Assembly (NCBI GenBank): GCA_920105625.2 | Contig: CAKKTE020000559.1 | Span: forward strand, 806,001 to 870,000 | Source: Clusia tigrina | Taxonomy: Eukaryota > Arthropoda > Insecta > Diptera > Clusiidae | Length of the DNA stretch: 64,000 nucleotides | Direction of reading: 5' to 3' | Part shown: positions 24,027-35,199 of the stretch, one piece after another | Numbering within the stretch: the stretch's first letter is position 1 | Layout: every line of letters begins with the position of its first letter | The notes under the pieces: model-generated | Told to the model about the DNA's origin: nothing | The model's database searches: none | Seen by the model: only the letters and a program-made list of their open reading frames with translations | Program-made: the position numbers and the translations under genes

Positions 24027-25397
24027 ACGCTCGAGTAAAAAGTTACAAGCATTTGTATGTTGCAAACTTTGATAGGTGTAGGACGTACCGTATAGAAGTT
24101 AGGGCCATTTGAAATTTTAGCAGTGTTTGATTTGGGACTCAAGGGTAGCTAGCTTTGTGCGATAGCTTAGATTGACAGGAGGCTCGAGTACTATATTGTT
24201 ACAAAATTTCAAGGTTTTATGACGCTCGAGTAAAAAGTTACAAGCATTTGTATGTTGCAAACTTTGATAGGTGTAGGACGTGCCGTATAGAAGTTACGGC
24301 CATTTGAAGTTTTATCAGTGTTTGATTTGGGACTCAAGGGTAGCATAGCTTTGAGCGATAGCTTCAATTGAGAAGAGGCTCGAGTACTTTATTGTTACAA
24401 AATTTCAAGGTTTTATGACGCTCCAGTAAAAAGTTACAAGCATTTGTATGTTGCAAACTCTGATAGGTGTAGGACGTACCGTATAGAAGTTAGGGCAATT
24501 TGAAGTTTTATCAATGTTCGATTTGGGACTCAAGCGTAGCATAGCTTTGAGTGATAGGTTAAACTGACAAGAGGCTCGAGGTCTTTATTGTTACAAAATT
24601 TCAAGGTTTTATAACGCTCCAGTAAAAAGTTACAAGCATTTGTATGTTGCAAACTTTGATAGCTGTAGGACGTACCGTATAGAAGTTATGGCCATTTGAA
24701 ATTTTATCAGTGTTTGATTTGGGACTCAAGGGTAGCATAGCTTTGAACGATAGCTTAAATTGACAGGAGGCTCGAGTACTTTATTGTTACAAAATTTCAA
24801 GGTTTTATGACGCTCCAGTAAAAAGTTACAAGCATTTGTATGTTACCAACTTTGATAGGTGTAGGACGTACCGTATAGAAGCTCGGGCCATTTGAAGTTT
24901 TATAAGTGTTTGATTTGGGACTCAAGGTTAGCATAGCTTTGAGCGATAGCTTAAATTGACAAGAGGCTCGAGTACTTTATTGTTACAAAATTTCAAGGTT
25001 TTTTGACGCTCCAGTAAAAAGTTACAAGCATTTGTATGTTACATAGTTTGATAGGTGTAGGACGTACCGTATAGAAGTTAGGGCCATTTGAAGTTTTATC
25101 AGTGTTTGATTTGGGACTCAAGGGTAGCATAGCTTTGAGCGATAGCTAAAATTGGCAAGATGCTCGAGTACTTTATTGTTACAAAATTTCAAGGTTTTAT
25201 GACGCCCCAATAAAAAGTTACAAGCATTTGTATGTTGCAAACTTTGATAGGTTTAGGACGTATCGTATATAAGTTAGGGCCATTTGAAGTTTTATAAGTG
25301 TTTGATTTGGGACTCAAGGGTAGCATAGCTTTGAGCGATAGCTTAAATTGAGAAGCGGCTCGAGTACTTTATTGTTACAAAATTTCAAGGTTTTATG
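24027..25397 (+). repeat. 7-monomer HOR of 1,371 bp, copy 3 of 4
   Basis: Matches 19730-21100 at offset 4,297 bp, including 'cttcaattg' near 24363, a private marker of copy 1. GCTAGC is at 24148. This pairs copies 1 and 3. Differences such as 'agctcggg' near 24882 and 'gtatcgtat' near 25259 postdate the duplication. Confidence 0.88.
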
Positions 25398-26768
25398 ACG
25401 CTCGAGTAAAAAGTTACAAGCATTTGTATGTTGCAAACTTTGATAGGTGTAGGACGTACCGTATAGAAGTTACGGCCATTTGAAATTTTAGCAGTGTTTG
25501 ATTTGGGACTCAAGGGTAGCTAGCTTTGTGCGATAGCTTAGATTGACAAGAGGCTCGAGTACTATATTGTTACAAAATTTCAAGGTTTTATGACGCTCGA
25601 GTAAAAAGTTACAAGCATTTGTATGTTGCAAACTTTGATAAGTGTAGGACGTACCGTATAGAAGCTACGGCCATTTGAAGTTTTATCAGTGTTTGATTTG
25701 GGACTCAAGGGTAGCATAGCTTTGAGCGATAGCTTAAATTGAGAAGAGGCTCCAGTACTTTATTGTTACAAAATTTCAAGGTTTTATGACGCTCCAGTAA
25801 AAGGTTACAAGCATTTGTATGTTGCAAACTCTGATAGGTGTAGGACGTACCGTATAGAAGTTAGGGCAATTTGAAGTTTTATCAATGTTCGATTTGGGAC
25901 TCAAGGGTAGCATAGTTTTGAGTGATAGGTTAAACCGACAAGAGGCTCGAGGTCTTTATTGTTACAAAATTTCAAGGTTTTATAACGCTCCAGTAAAAAG
26001 TTACAAGCATTTGTATGTTGCAAACTTTGATAGCTGTAGGACGTACCGTATAGAAGTTATGGCCATTTGAAATTTTATCAGTGTTTGATTTGGGACTCAA
26101 GGGTAGCATAGCTTTGAACGATAGCTTAAATTGACAAGAGGCTCGAGTACTTTATTGTTACAAAATTTCAAGGTTTTATGACGCTCCAGTAAAAAGTTAC
26201 AAGCATTTGTATGTTACCAACTTTGATAGGTGTAGGACGTACCGTATAGAAGTTAGGGCCATTTGAAGTTTTATAAGTGTTTGATTTGGGACTCAAGGTT
26301 AGCATAGCTTTGAGCGATAGCTTAAATTGACAAGAGGCTCGAGTACTTTATTGTTACAAAATTTCAAGGTTTTTTGACGCTCCAGTAAAAAGTTACAAGC
26401 ATTTGTATGTTACATAGTTTGATAGGTGTAGGACGTACCGTATAGAAGTTAGGGCCATTTGAAGTTTTATCAGTGTTTGATTTGGGACTCAAGGGTAGCA
26501 TAGCTTTGAGCGATAGCTAAAATTGGCAAGATGCTCGAGTACTTTATTGTTACAAAATTTCAAGGTTTTATAACGCTCCAGTAAAAAGTTACAAGCATTT
26601 GTATGTTGCAAACTTTGATAGGTTTAGGACGTACCGTATATAAGTTAGGGCCATTTGAAGTTTTATAAGTGTTTGATTTGGGACTCAAGGGTAGCATAGC
26701 TTTGAGCGATAGCTTAAATTGAGAAGCGGCTCGAGTACTTTATTGTTACAAAATTTCAAGGTTTTATG
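25398..26768 (+). repeat. 7-monomer HOR of 1,371 bp, copy 4 of 4
   Basis: Matches 21101-22471 at offset 4,297 bp, including the 'ggctccagtac' loss of the XhoI hexamer (near 25749). GCTAGC is at 25519. In the last monomer the 'gccccaata' start is replaced by 'taacgctccag' (near 26571), a local conversion-like change. Confidence 0.88.
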
Positions 26769-28335
26769 ACGCTCCAGTAAAAAGTTACAAGCATTTGTAT
26801 GTTGCAAACTCTGATAGGTGTAGGACGTACCGAATAGAAGTTAGGGCAATTAGAAGTTTTATCATTGTTCGATTTGGGACTCAAGGGTAGCATAGCTTTG
26901 AGCGATAGGTTAAATTGACAAGAGGCTCGAGGTCTTTATTGTTACAAAATTTCAAGGTTTTATGACGCTTCAGTAAAAAGTTACAAGCATTTGTATGTTT
27001 CAAACTTTGATAGGTGTAGGACGTACCGTATAGAAGTTGGGGCCAAATGAAGTTTTATCATTGTTTGATTTGGGACCCAAGGGTAGCATAGCTTTGAGCG
27101 ACAGCTTAAATTGACAAGAGGCTCGAAGTCTTTATTGTTACAAAATTTGAAGATTTTATGACGCTCCAGTAAAAAGTTACAAGCATTTGTATGTTGCAAA
27201 CTTTGATAGGTGTAGGACGTACCGTACAGAAGTTAGGGCCATTTGAAGTTTTATCAGTGTTTGATTTGGGACTCAAGGGTAACATAGCTTTGAGCGATAG
27301 CTTAAATTACCAAGAGGCTCGTGTATTTTATTGTTACAAAATTTCAAGGTTTTATGACGCTCGAGTAAAAAGTTACAAGCATTTGTATGTTGCAAACTTT
27401 GATAGGTGTAGGACGTACCGTATAGAAGTTAGGGCCATTTGAAATTTTAGCAGTGTTTGATTTGGGACTCAAGGGTAGCTAGCTTTGTGCGATAGCTTAG
27501 ATTGACAAGAGGCTCGAGTACTATATTGTTACAAAATTTCAAGGTTTTATGACGCTCGAGTAAGAAGTTACAAGCATTTGTATGTTGCAAACTTTGATAG
27601 GTTTAGGACGTACCGTATAGAAGTTAGGGCCATTTGAAGTGTTATCAGTGTTTGATTTGGGACTCAAGGGTAGCAAAGCTTTGAGCGATAGGTTAAATTG
27701 ACAAGAGGCTCGAGTACTTTATTGTTACAAAATTTCAAGGTTTTATGACGCTTCAGTAAAAAGTTACAAGCATTTGTATGTTGCAAACTTTGATAGGTGT
27801 AGGACGTACCGTATAGAAGTTAGGGCCATTTGAAATTTTAGCAGTGTTTGATTTGAGACTCAAGGGCAGCATAGCTTTGTTCGATAGCTTAAATTGACAA
27901 GAGGCTCGAGTACTATATTGTTACAAAATTTCAAGGTTTTATGACGCTCCAGTAAAAAGTTACAAGCATTTGTATGTTGCAAACTTTGGTAGGTGTAGGA
28001 CGTACCGTATAGAAGTTAGGGCCATTTGAAATTTTAGCAGTGTTTGATTTGAGACTCAAGGATAGCATAGCTTTGTGCGATAGCTTAAATTGACAAGAGG
28101 CTCGAGTACTTTATTGTTACAAAAATTCAAGGTTTTATGACGCTCCAGTAAAAAGTTACAAGCATTTGTATGTTGCAAACTTTGATAGGTGTAGGACGTA
28201 CCGTATAAAAGTTACGGCCATTTGAAGTTTTATCAGTGTTTGATTTGGGACTCAAGGGTAGCATAGCTTTGAGCGATAGCTTAAATTGAGAAGAGGCTCG
28301 AGTACTTTATTGTTACAAAATTTCAAGCTTTTATG
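26769..28335 (+). repeat. Mosaic satellite monomers after the fourth 7-mer
   Basis: 26769 to about 26962 continues the duplication of 22472 onward ('accgaatag'), then diverges into 'gtttcaaac', 'ggggccaaatg' and 'gaccc' types. The block 26981-27199 recurs at 29921-30139, offset 2,940 bp (15 monomers). GCTAGC is at 27478. From 27640 the 'gtgttatcag', 'agcaaagc' and 'gggcagc' types that dominate the last 10 kb first appear. Confidence 0.78.
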
Positions 28336-29315
28336 ACGCTCCAGTAAAAAGTTACAAGCATTTGTATGTTGCAAACTCTGATAGGTGTAGGACGTACCGT
28401 ATAGAAGTTAGGGCAATTTGAAGTTTTATCAATGTTCGATTTGGGACTCAAGGGTAGCATAGCTTTGAGTGATAGGTTAAATTGACAAGAGGCTCGAGGT
28501 CTTTATTGTTACAAAATTTCAAGGTTTTATAACGCTCCAGTAAAAAGTTACAAGCATTTGTATGTTGCAAACTTTGATAGCTGTAGGACGTACCGTATAG
28601 AAGTTATGGTCATTTGAAATTTTATCAGTGTTTGATTTGGGACTCAAGGGTAGCATAGCTTTGAACGATAGCTTAAATTGACAAGAGGCTCGAGTACTTT
28701 ATTGTTACAAAATTTCAAGGTTTTATGACGCTCCAGTAAAAAGTTACAAGCATTTGTATGTTACCAACTTTGATAGGTGTAGGACGTACCGTATAGAAGT
28801 TAGGGCCATTTGAAGTTTTATAAGTGTTTGATTTGGGGCTCAAGGTTAGCATAGCTTTGAGCGATAGCTTAAATTGACAAGAGGCTCGAGTACTTTATTG
28901 TTACAAAATTTCAAGGTTTTTTGACGCTCCAGTAAAAAGTTACAAGCATTTGTATGTTACATAGTTTGATAGGTGTAGGACGTACCGTATAGAAGTTAGG
29001 GCCATTTGAAGTTTTATCAGTGTTTGATTTGGGACTCAAGGGTAGCATAGCTTTGAGCGATAGCTAAAATTGGCAAGATGCTCGAGTACTTTATTGTTAC
29101 AAAATTTCAAGGTTTTATTTCGCTCCAATAAAAAGTTACAAGCATTTGTATGTTGCAAACTTTGATAGGTTTAGGACGTACCGTATATAAGTTAGGGCCA
29201 TTTGAAGTTTTATAAGTGTTTGATTTGGGACTCAAGGGTAGCATAGCTTTGAGCGATAGCTTAAATTGAGAAGCGGCTCGAGTACTTTATTGTTACAAAA
29301 TTTCAAGGTTTTATG
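28336..29315 (+). repeat. Partial fifth copy of the 1,371-bp HOR (five monomers)
   Basis: Five monomers equivalent to 25789-26768, in the same order: 'actctgatagg' with 'gagtgatagg'; 'gatagctg' with 'ttatgg'; 'gttaccaac'; 'acatagtttg' with 'gctaaaattggc'; 'gtatataag' with 'gagaagcgg'. The two GCTAGC/'cgctcgag' monomers that open the full unit are missing. Offset from copy 4 is 2,547 bp. Confidence 0.82.
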
Positions 29316-32002
29316 ACGCTCCAGTAAAAAGTTACAAGCATTTGTATGTTGCAAACTCTGATAGGTGTAGGACGTACCGTATAGAAGTTAGGGCAATTAG
29401 AAGTTTTATCATTGTTCGATTTGGGACTCAAGGGTAGCATAGCTTTGAGCGATAGGTTAAATTGACAAGAGGCTCGAGGTCTTTATTGTTACAAAATTTT
29501 AAGGTTTTTATAACGCTCCAGTAAAAAGTTACAAGCATTTGTATGTTGCCAACTTTGATAGGTGTAGGACGTACCGTACAGAAGTTAGGGCCATTTGAAG
29601 TTTTATCAGTGTTTGATTTGGGACTCAAGGGTAACATAGCTTTGAGCGATAGCTTAAATTGACAAGAGGCTCGTGTACTTTATTGTTACAAAATTTCAAG
29701 GTTTTATGACGCTCGAGTAAAAAGTTACAAGCATTTGTAGGTTGCAAACTTTGATAGGTGTAGGACGTACCGTACAGAAGTTAGGGCCATTTGAAATTTT
29801 AGCAGTGTTTGATTTGGGACTCAAGGGTAACATAGCTTTGAGCGACAGCTTAAATTGACAAGAGGCTCGAGGTCTTTATTGTTACAAAATTTCAAGGTTT
29901 TATGACGCTTCAGTAAAAAGTTACAAGCATTTGTATGTTTCAAACTTTGATAGGTGTAGGACGTACCGTATAGAAGTTGGGGCCAATTGAAGTTTTATCA
30001 TTGTTTGATTTGGGACCCAAGGGTAGCATAGCTTTGAGCGACAGCTTAAATTGACAAGAGGCTCGAAGTCTTTATTGTTACAAAATTTGAAGGTTTTATG
30101 ACGCTCCAGTAAAAAGTTACAAGCATTTGTAAGTTGCAAACTTTGATAGGTGTAGGACGTACCGTATAGAAGTTACGGCCATTTGAAATTTTAGCAGTGT
30201 TTGATTTGGGACTCAAGGGTAGCTAGCTTTGTGCGATAGCTTAGATTGACAAGAGGCTCGAGTACTATATTGTTACAAAATTTCAAGGTTTTATGACGCT
30301 CGAGTAAAAAGTTACAAGCATTTGTATGTTGCAAACTTTGATAGGTGTAGGACGTACCGTATAGAAGTTACCTCCATTTGAAGTTTTATCAGTGTTTGAT
30401 TTGGGACTCAAGGGTAGCATAGCTTTGAGCGATAGCTTAAATTGAGAAGAGGCTCGAGTACTTTATTGTTACAAAATTTCAAGGTTTTATGACACTCCAG
30501 TAAAAAGTTACAAGCATTTGTATGTTGCAAACTCTGATAGGTGTAGGACGTACCGTATAGAAGTTAGGGCAATTTGAAGTTTTATCATTGTTCGATTTGG
30601 GACTCAAGGGTAGCATCGCTTTGAGCGATAGGTTAAATTGACAAGAGGCTCGAGGTCTTTATTGTTACAAAATGTCAAGGTTTTATAACGCTCCAGTAAA
30701 AAGTTACAAGCATTTGTATGTTGCCAACTTTGATAGGTCTGGGACGTACCGTACAGAAGTTAGGGCCATTTGAAGTTTTATCAGTGTTTGATTTGGGACT
30801 CAAGGGTAACATAGCTTTGAGCGATAGCTTAAATTGACAAGAGGCTCGTGTACTTTATTGTTACAAAATTTCAAGGTTTTATGACGCTCGAGTAAAAAGT
30901 TACAAGCATTTGTATGTTGCAAACTTTGATAGGTGTAGGACGTACCGTATAGAAGTTAGGGCCATTTGAAATTTTAGCAGTGTTTGATTTGGGACTCAAG
31001 GGTAGCTAGCTTTGTGCGATAGCTTAGATTGACAAGAGGCTCGAGTACTATATTGTTACAAAATTTCAAGGTTTTATGACGCTCGAGTAAAAAGTTACAA
31101 GCATTTGTATGTTGCAAACTTTGATAGGTGTAGGACGTGCCGTATAGAAGTTACGGCCATTTGAAGTTTTATCAGTGTTTTATTTGGGACTCAAGGGTAG
31201 CATAGCTTTGAGCGATAGCTTAAATTGAGAAGAGGCTCGAGTACTTTATTGTTACAAAATTTCAAGGTTTTATGACGCTCCAGTAAAAAGTTACAAGCAT
31301 TTGTATGTTGCAAACTCTGATAGGTGTAGGACGTACCGTATAGAAGTTAGGGCATTTTGAAGTTTTATCATTGTTCGATTTGGGACTCAAGGGTAGCATA
31401 GCTTTGAGCGATAAGTTAAATTGAGAAGAGGCTCGAGTACTTTATTGTTACAAAATTTCAAGGTTTTATGACGCTCCAGTAAAAAGTTACAAGCATTTGT
31501 ATGTTGCAAACTTTGATAGGTGTAGGACGTACCGTATAGAAGTTGGGGCCATTTGAAGTTTTATCATTGTTTGATTTGGGACTCAAGGGTAGCTAGCTTT
31601 GTGCGATAGCTTAGATTGACAAGAGGCTCGAGTACTATATTGTTACAAAATTTCAAGGTTTTATGACGCTCGAGTAAGAAGTTACAAGCATTTGTATGTT
31701 GCAAACTTTGATAGGTTTAGGACGTACCGTATAGAAGTTAGGGCCATTTGAAGTGTTATCAGTGTTTGATTTGGGACTCAAGGGTAGCAAAGCTTTGAGC
31801 GATAGGTTAAATTGACAAGAGGCTCGAGTACTTTATTGTTACAAAATTTCAAGATTTTATGACGCTTCAGTAAAAAGTTACAAGCATTTGTATGTTGCAA
31901 ACTTTGATAGGTGTAGGACGTACCGTATAGAAGTTAGGGCCATTTGAAATTTTAGCAGTGTTTGATTTGAGACTCAAGGGCAGCATAGCTTTGTTCGATA
32001 GC
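29316..32002 (+). repeat. Mosaic satellite block rich in GCTAGC monomers
   Basis: About 14 monomers. GCTAGC lies at 30222, 31005 and 31592, spaced 4 and 3 monomers apart. 29316-29900 resembles 22472-23050, with one extra base near 29500 ('aaaattttaaggttttta'). The 'gtttcaaac'/'gaccc' pair at 29921-30139 repeats 26981-27199. No unique DNA was found. Confidence 0.78.
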
Positions 32003-32830
32003 TTAAATTGACAAGAGGCTCGAGTACTATATTGTTACAAAATTTCAAGGTTTTATGACGCTCCAGTAAAAAGTTACCAGCATTTGTATGTTGCAAACTT
32101 TGGTAGGTGTAGGACGTACCGTATAGAAGTTAGGGAAATTTGAAATTTTAGCAGTGTTTGATTTGAGACTCAAGGATAGCATAGCTTTGTGCGATAGCTT
32201 AAATTGACAAGAGGCTCGAGTACTTTATTGTTACAAAAATTCAAGGTTTTATGACGCTCCAGTAAAAAGTTACAAGCATTTGTATGTTGCAAACTTTGAT
32301 AGGTGTAGGACGTACCGTATAGAAGTTGGGGCCATTTGAAGTTTTATCATTGTTTGATTTGGGACCCAAGGGTAGCATAGCTTTGAGCGGCAGCTTAAAT
32401 TGACAAGAGGCTCGAGGTCTTTATTGTTACAAAATTTCAAGGTTTTATGACGCTCCAGTAAAAAGTTACAAGCATTTGTATGTTGCAAACTTTGATAGGA
32501 GTAGGACGTACCGTACAGAAGTTAGGGCCATTTGAAGTTTTATCAGTGTTTCATTTGGGACTCAATTGTAGCATAGCTTTGAGCGATAGCTTAAATTGAC
32601 AAGAGGCTCGTGTACTTTATTGTTACAAAATTTCAAGATTTTATGACGCTCCAGTAAAAAGTTACTAGCATTTGTATGTTGCAAACTTTGATAGGTGTAG
32701 GACGTACCGTATAGAAGTTAGGGCCATTTGAAATTTTAGCAGTGTTTGATTTGAGACTCAAGGGTAGCTAGCTTTGTGCGATAGCTTAGATTGAAAAGAG
32801 GCTCGAGTACTATATTGTTACAAAATTTCA
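32003..32830 (+). repeat. 5-monomer HOR (979 bp), copy 1
   Basis: Monomers in order: 'actttggtagg' with 'ttgagactcaaggatagc'; 'aaaaattcaagg' with 'ggggcc', 'gaccc' and 'gagcggcag'; 'acagaag' with 'tttcatttgg' and 'caattgtagc' (32563); 'ttactagc' with GCTAGC (32767). The next copy follows 979 bp later, 5 x 196 - 1. After 32830 this copy continues with a 'ctaaag' monomer. Confidence 0.85.
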
Positions 32831-32981
32831 AGGTTTTTTGACGCTAAAGTAAAAAGTTACAAGCATTTGTATGTTGCAAACTCTGATAGATGTAGGACGT
32901 ACCGTATAGAAGTTAGGGCAATTTGAAGTTTTATCATTGTTCGATTTGGGACTCAAGGGTAGCATAGCTTTGAGCGATAGG

Positions 32982-33809
32982 TTAAATTGACAAGAGGCTC
33001 GAGTACTATATTGTTACAAAATTTCAAGGTTTTATGACGCTCCAGTAAAAAGTTACAAGCATTTGTATGTTGCAAACTTTGGTAGGTGTAGGACGTACCG
33101 TATAGAAGTTAGGGCCATTTGAAATTTTAGCAGTGTTTGATTTGAGACTCAAGGATAGCATAGCTTTGTGCGATAGCTTAAATTGACAAGAGGCTCGAGT
33201 ACTTTATTGTTACAAAAATTCAAGGTTTTATGACGCTCCAGTAAAAACTTACAAGCATTTGTATGTTGCAAACTTTGATAGGTGTAGGACGTACCGTATA
33301 GAAGTTGGGGCCATTTGAAGTTTTATCATTGTTTGATTTGGGACCCAAGGGTAGCATAGCTTTGAGCGGCAGCTTAAATTGACAAGAGGCTCGAGGTCTT
33401 TATTGTTACAAAATTTCAAGGTTTTATGACGCTCCAGTAAAAAGTTACAAGCATTTGTATGTTGCAAACTTTGGTAGGTGTAGGACGTACCGTAAAGAAG
33501 TTAGGGCCATTTGAAGTTTTGTCAGTGTTTCATTTGGGACTCAATTGTAGCATAGCTTTGAGCGATAGCTTAAATTGACAAGAGGCTCGTGTACTTTATT
33601 GTTACAAAATTTCAAGATTTTATGACGCTCCAGTAAAAAGTTACTAGCATTTGTATGTTGCAAACTTTGATAGGTGTAGGACGTACCGTATAGAAGTTAG
33701 GGCCATTTGAAATTTTAGCAGTGTTTGATTTGAGACTCAAGGGTAGCTAGCTTTGTGCGATAGCTTATATTGACAAGAGGCTCGAGTACTATATTGTTAC
33801 AAAATTTCA
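32982..33809 (+). repeat. 5-monomer HOR (979 bp), copy 2
   Basis: Repeats 32003-32830 with 'caattgtagc' at 33542 and GCTAGC at 33746. Small private changes are 'aaaaacttac' near 33246 and 'gtaaagaag' near 33494. After 33809 it continues with a 'cgctcgag' monomer instead of 'ctaaag', so the two copies have different right flanks. The same module returns at 60600-61340 and 62580-63300. Confidence 0.85.
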
Positions 33810-35199
33810 AGGTTTTATGACGCTCGAGTAAAAAGTTACAAGCATTTGTATGTTGCAAACTTTGATAGGTGTAGGACGTACCGTATAGAAGTTACGGCCA
33901 TTTGAAGTTTTATCAGTGTTTGATTTGGGACTCAAGGGTAGCATAGCTTTGAGCGATAGCTTAAATTGAGAAGAGGCTCAAGTACTTTATTGTTACAAAA
34001 TTTCAAGGTTTTATGACGCTAAAGTAAAAAGTTACGAGCATTTGTATGTTGCAAACTCTGATAGATGTAGGACGTACCGTATAGAAGTTAGGGCAATTTG
34101 AAGTTTTATCATTGTTCGATTTGGGACTCAAGGGTAGCATAGCTTTGAGCGATAGGTTAAATTGACAAGAGACTCAAGGTCTTTATTGTTATAAAATTTC
34201 AAGGTTTTATAACGCTCCAGTAAAAAGTTACAAGCATTCGTATGTTTGCAAACTTTGATAGCTGTTGGACGTACCGTATAGAAGTTATGGCCATTTGAAA
34301 TTTTATCAGTGTTTGATTTGGGACTCAATGGTAGCATAGCTTTGAGCAATAGCTTAATTTGAAAAGAGGCTCGAGTACTTTATTGTTACAAAATTTCAAG
34401 GTTTTAAGACGCTCCAGTAAAAAGTTACAAGCATTTGTATGTTGCCAACTTTGATAGGTGTAGGACGTACCGTATAGAAGTTAGGGCCATTTGAAGTTTT
34501 ATAAGTGTTTGATGAGGGACTCAAGGTTAGCATAGCTTTGAGCGATAGCTTAAATTGACAAGAGGCTCGAGTATTTTATTGTTACAAAATTTCAAGGTTT
34601 TTTGACGCTCCAGTAAAAAGTTACAAGCATTTGTATGTTACATACTTTGATAGGTGTAGGACGTACCGTATAGAAGTTAGGGCCATTTGAAGTTTTATCA
34701 GTGTTTGATTTGGGACTCAAGGGTAGCATAGCTTTGAGCGATAGCTAAAATTGGCAAGATGCTCGAGTACTTTATTGTTACAAAATTTCAAGGTTTTATG
34801 ACGCTCCAATAAAAAGTTACAAGCATTTGTATGTTGCAAACTTTGATAGGTTTAGGACGTACCGTATAGAAGTTAGGGCCATTTGAAGTTTTATAAGTGT
34901 TTGATTTGGGACTCAAGGATAGCATAGCTTTGTGCGATAGCTTAAATTGACAAGAGGCTCGAGTACTTTATTGTTACAAAATTTCAAGGTTTTATGACGC
35001 TCCAGTAAAAAGTTACAAGCATTTGTATGTTGCAAACTTTGATAGGCGTAGGACGTACCGGGTATAGTAGTTAGGGCCATTTGAAGTTTTATCATTGTTT
35101 GATTTGGGACCCAAGGGTAGCATAGCTTTGAGCGACAGCTTAAATTGACAAGAGGCTCGAGGTCTTTATTGTTACAAAATTTCAAGGTTTTATGACGCT
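33810..35199 (+). repeat. Mosaic satellite block with two length variants
   Basis: About seven monomers, including 'ctaaag' with 'actctg', 'gatagctg' with 'ttatgg', 'acatac' with 'gctaaaattggc', and 'gaccc' types. One extra base lies near 34244 ('cgtatgtttgc') and two near 35060. A private 'gatgaggg' occurs near 34512. Confidence 0.78.
35056..35070 (+). repeat. 2-bp insertion giving a 198-bp monomer
   Basis: Reads 'taccgggtatagtag' where other units read 'taccgtatagaag'. The monomer becomes 198 bp, a multiple of three, so a frame open across one monomer stays open into the next. This explains the longest open frame of the window (106 codons on the minus strand, 34913-35233), in which the same peptide stretch appears twice. 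It is a length accident, not a gene. Confidence 0.85.
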
